A stretch of 6,458 bases of DNA from Bacteroidota bacterium. GTDB lineage: Bacteria > Bacteroidota > Bacteroidia > AKYH767-A > JABDAW01. Shown piece by piece: positions 5,017 through 6,458 of the stretch; within the stretch, counting starts at the first letter, position 1; each line of letters opens with the position of its first letter. Under the pieces are notes generated by a model. It was not told where the DNA came from. It saw only the letters and a program-made list of their open reading frames with translations, and did not search any database. The position numbers and the translations under genes were made by a program. The stretch is taken from assembly GCA_023251595.1 (NCBI GenBank), contig JAHEYM010000241.1, forward strand, positions 1 to 6,458. The letters run 5' to 3'.

Positions 5017-5409
5017 ATGTTAAACACGCATTCGCATATTTCGACAGATTTTGGATCTCCAGACTCATCGGTAGTTTATAAACTAATCATTATTGCCATC
5101 GATAACAGTTTGATGTTTTTTTTTCAGATGGACGCGAAATTTTACGTTAGCTTTGTGAGCACCGATTCCTTATTCACAAGAGAGGAGGAATCAATTAAGG
5201 GCATATTTTTCAAACCTACATCAATTATATTACACTATTGGTGTATGAAGAATCAAAGTGAACAAGTGTTAACCAAAATAAAGAAACTAATTAATGAACT
5301 TTACGTTATCAGGTTCTCAACACAAAAGAAGATAACTCAAATTTCCGGACATCAGATAATTTCAGGAACTAATCTCTATTTGAAAAAGAAAATTAATTTT
5401 ATGGATTGA
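5017..5409 (+). CDS. hypothetical protein, 130 residues
   Basis: The frame is open for 131 codons in AT-rich DNA, which is longer than I would expect by chance there. It starts at an ATG preceded by A/T-rich sequence without a Shine-Dalgarno site. A second possible start is Met38 (MDAKFYVSF). Residues 21-37 are moderately hydrophobic, but there is no clear signal peptide or membrane segment. The C-terminal half is lysine- and isoleucine-rich (QVLTKIKKLINELYVI). No domain or motif is recognised. It lies between a regulator and a sensor kinase, and ends just before a 14-bp palindrome. It may be a lineage-specific gene, a remnant or a spurious frame. Confidence 0.35.
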   Translation: MLNTHSHISTDFGSPDSSVVYKLIIIAIDNSLMFFFQMDAKFYVSFVSTDSLFTREEESIKGIFFKPTSIILHYWCMKNQSEQVLTKIKKLINELYVIRFSTQKKITQISGHQIISGTNLYLKKKINFMD

Positions 5410-5410
5410 C

Positions 5411-5424
5411 AACCTGATCAGGTT
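5411..5424. promoter_or_regulatory. 14-bp perfect palindrome before the kinase region
   Basis: AACCTGATCAGGTT is a perfect dyad located 2 bp before the ATG of the 23-codon ORF that leads into the sensor kinase. It has no T-run and so is unlikely to be a terminator. A dimeric regulator binding site is possible; the cognate protein is unknown. Confidence 0.35.
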
Positions 5425-5426
5425 AA

Positions 5427-5498
5427 ATGGAAATACAAATTACTGCGCTGAAAGAATTGACCTTTAATAGAAAAGCGAGCGAATTAAAATTGATCTAA
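5427..5498 (+). CDS. 23-codon ORF abutting the kinase start
   Basis: ATG at 5427 opens MEIQITALKELTFNRKASELKLI, and its TAA at 5496-5498 is directly followed by the kinase ATG (TAAATG). This zero-gap arrangement would suit translational coupling, with terminating ribosomes restarting at the kinase, which has no Shine-Dalgarno site of its own. The peptide is charged and shows no attenuator-style codon run. It may equally be a chance frame of this length. Confidence 0.35.
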   Translation: MEIQITALKELTFNRKASELKLI

Positions 5499-6458
5499 AT
5501 GAAAATGTCCCTATCACTTAATATTAAATTAATTATGGCACTGGGGTTTATACTTGCAATCAGTATAACCATCATACAAGGGTTTATTTCGGGCAGTTAT
5601 ATTAATAATTTAGTAAACAATAATTCTGAATTGCAAAATCATTATGGATTAACACAAGAAACCTTGATAATTAATAGCAAAATAGCTCTGATGGAGAGTA
5701 ACTCACGCGGATATTTGATTTCCGGCGACAGGACTTTTTATGATAAATATATAGAAACCGAGGCGGATCTCAATTCTCACATGAAGACCTTGAAAAATTA
5801 TATTTCTGCAGATCTTCCGAAGAGAGTTTACAATAAATTTAAACAATTAGTTATACGCAAAATACAGTTTCTTGACTCCATTACTAATGAATATGAAAAT
5901 GAGGGTTCGCAGGCAGCTATAAATACTCTGATGGAAAAAAAAGGCGTAATTTTAATGGATAGCTTAATGTCTCTCTCAGAAAAAATTACCGAAAATACCT
6001 TCTCAGTGAGTCAACTAGCCAGTCTCTCAGGAATTGAGTATATTGGCAGAATTAATAAATGGCGTATATACGCTATATTTTCAGAGATATTAATCATTAT
6101 TATTGCAATCACTTCATTGTTCCGAACTCTGAACAATCGAACTCGTTTTGAAAAAGAAATTCAGACAGCCAAATTAAATGCAGAAAAAAGTGCCCTGGTT
6201 AAAGAACAGTTTCTGGCAAATATGAGTCATGAGATCCGAACACCAATGAATGCGATTACCGGGTTTACGCAGCTTTTAAAAAAAACAAAGCTCAATCTGA
6301 AACAGGGAGAATATCTGAAATCTATTGAAATTTCAGCTGCTGGATTATTGGCTATAATAAATGAGATACTTGATTATTCAAAAATTGAATCTGGTATGCT
6401 TCGGATAGATCGCATTAATTTTAATATTCATTACTTAATGGATTCGATTCATTTTATG
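5499..6458 (+). CDS. CHASE3/HisKA sensor histidine kinase, 5' part
   Basis: The window contains the first 320 residues; the gene continues beyond the edge. A first membrane segment (about 10-32) is followed by an extracytoplasmic sensor region with a CHASE3 pattern (about 35-175, including ALMESNSRGYLISGDRTF). A second membrane segment (about 189-208), a short linker of coiled-coil type (213-235) and the HisKA dimerisation domain follow. The H-box is FLANMSHEIRTPMNAI (238-253), with phosphoacceptor His244 encoded at 6228-6230; LDYSKIESGM (291-300) marks the second helix. The H-box form is the one common in hybrid kinases, so receiver domains may follow outside the window. ATP-binding boxes are not yet reached. 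The start at 5499 gives a short basic N-terminus before the first membrane segment; ATG 5505 is an alternative. CHASE3 ligands are mostly unknown. Confidence 0.93.
   Translation, partial: MKMSLSLNIKLIMALGFILAISITIIQGFISGSYINNLVNNNSELQNHYGLTQETLIINSKIALMESNSRGYLISGDRTFYDKYIETEADLNSHMKTLKNYISADLPKRVYNKFKQLVIRKIQFLDSITNEYENEGSQAAINTLMEKKGVILMDSLMSLSEKITENTFSVSQLASLSGIEYIGRINKWRIYAIFSEILIIIIAITSLFRTLNNRTRFEKEIQTAKLNAEKSALVKEQFLANMSHEIRTPMNAITGFTQLLKKTKLNLKQGEYLKSIEISAAGLLAIINEILDYSKIESGMLRIDRINFNIHYLMDSIHFM

Noticed and set aside
5148..5155. TAGCTTTG as a promoter for the kinase
   Set aside because: It has no -33 partner (the nearest TTTG is 35 bp upstream), lies within another open frame and is about 340 bp from the kinase start.

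Overview
The window looks like an accessory, repeat-rich stretch of a Bacteroidota chromosome. The evidence is the AT-rich composition, the absence of Shine-Dalgarno sites before A-rich starts, one good TTG/TAnnTTTG promoter (3902-3933), a carboxypeptidase-regulatory-like domain protein, a LytTR response regulator, and GC-rich hairpin repeats of a kind often scattered between genes in this phylum. All credible genes lie on the + strand. The species cannot be named from the sequence.

Layout. Positions 1-1516 hold no gene I can support but many structured repeats. These include a mirror-symmetric 188-bp block (62-249) of three hairpins between inverted GC-rich repeats, a GC-rich hairpin (405-434), a 20-bp perfect palindrome followed by twin GAA-loop hairpins (813-887), two tandem 29-bp hairpin repeats (945-1002) and a 27-nt hairpin (1188-1214). 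Positions 1517-2431 encode a 304-residue protein with a helical N-terminal region and a C-terminal carboxypeptidase-regulatory-like beta domain; it is followed by a repeat hairpin and a clear intrinsic terminator. Positions 2663-3057 form a small decayed mobile element. Its paired inverted arms carry four copies of a 15-mer and enclose the first 54 codons of what I read as an IS200/IS605-type Y1 transposase, cut just before the expected catalytic HUH motif. Positions 3251-3890 hold a DUF2061 membrane protein flanked by two orphan coding tails, the second ending inside a terminator-like hairpin.

Positions 3902-6458 are a signalling region. A LytTR response regulator (3960-4652) has its own promoter and lacks the conserved receiver lysine. 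After a 364-bp gap come an unrecognised 130-residue ORF, a 14-bp palindrome, a 23-codon ORF whose stop abuts the next start (TAAATG), and a CHASE3/HisKA sensor kinase that runs off the window edge. The kinase and regulator are not an obvious cognate pair, because LytTR regulators usually partner LytS-type kinases.

No complete undescribed system is evident. The points most worth following are the truncated transposase within nested inverted arms, the symmetric and covarying hairpin repeats of the first 1.2 kb, the receiver with a Lys-to-Ser change, and the small ORF abutting the kinase start.
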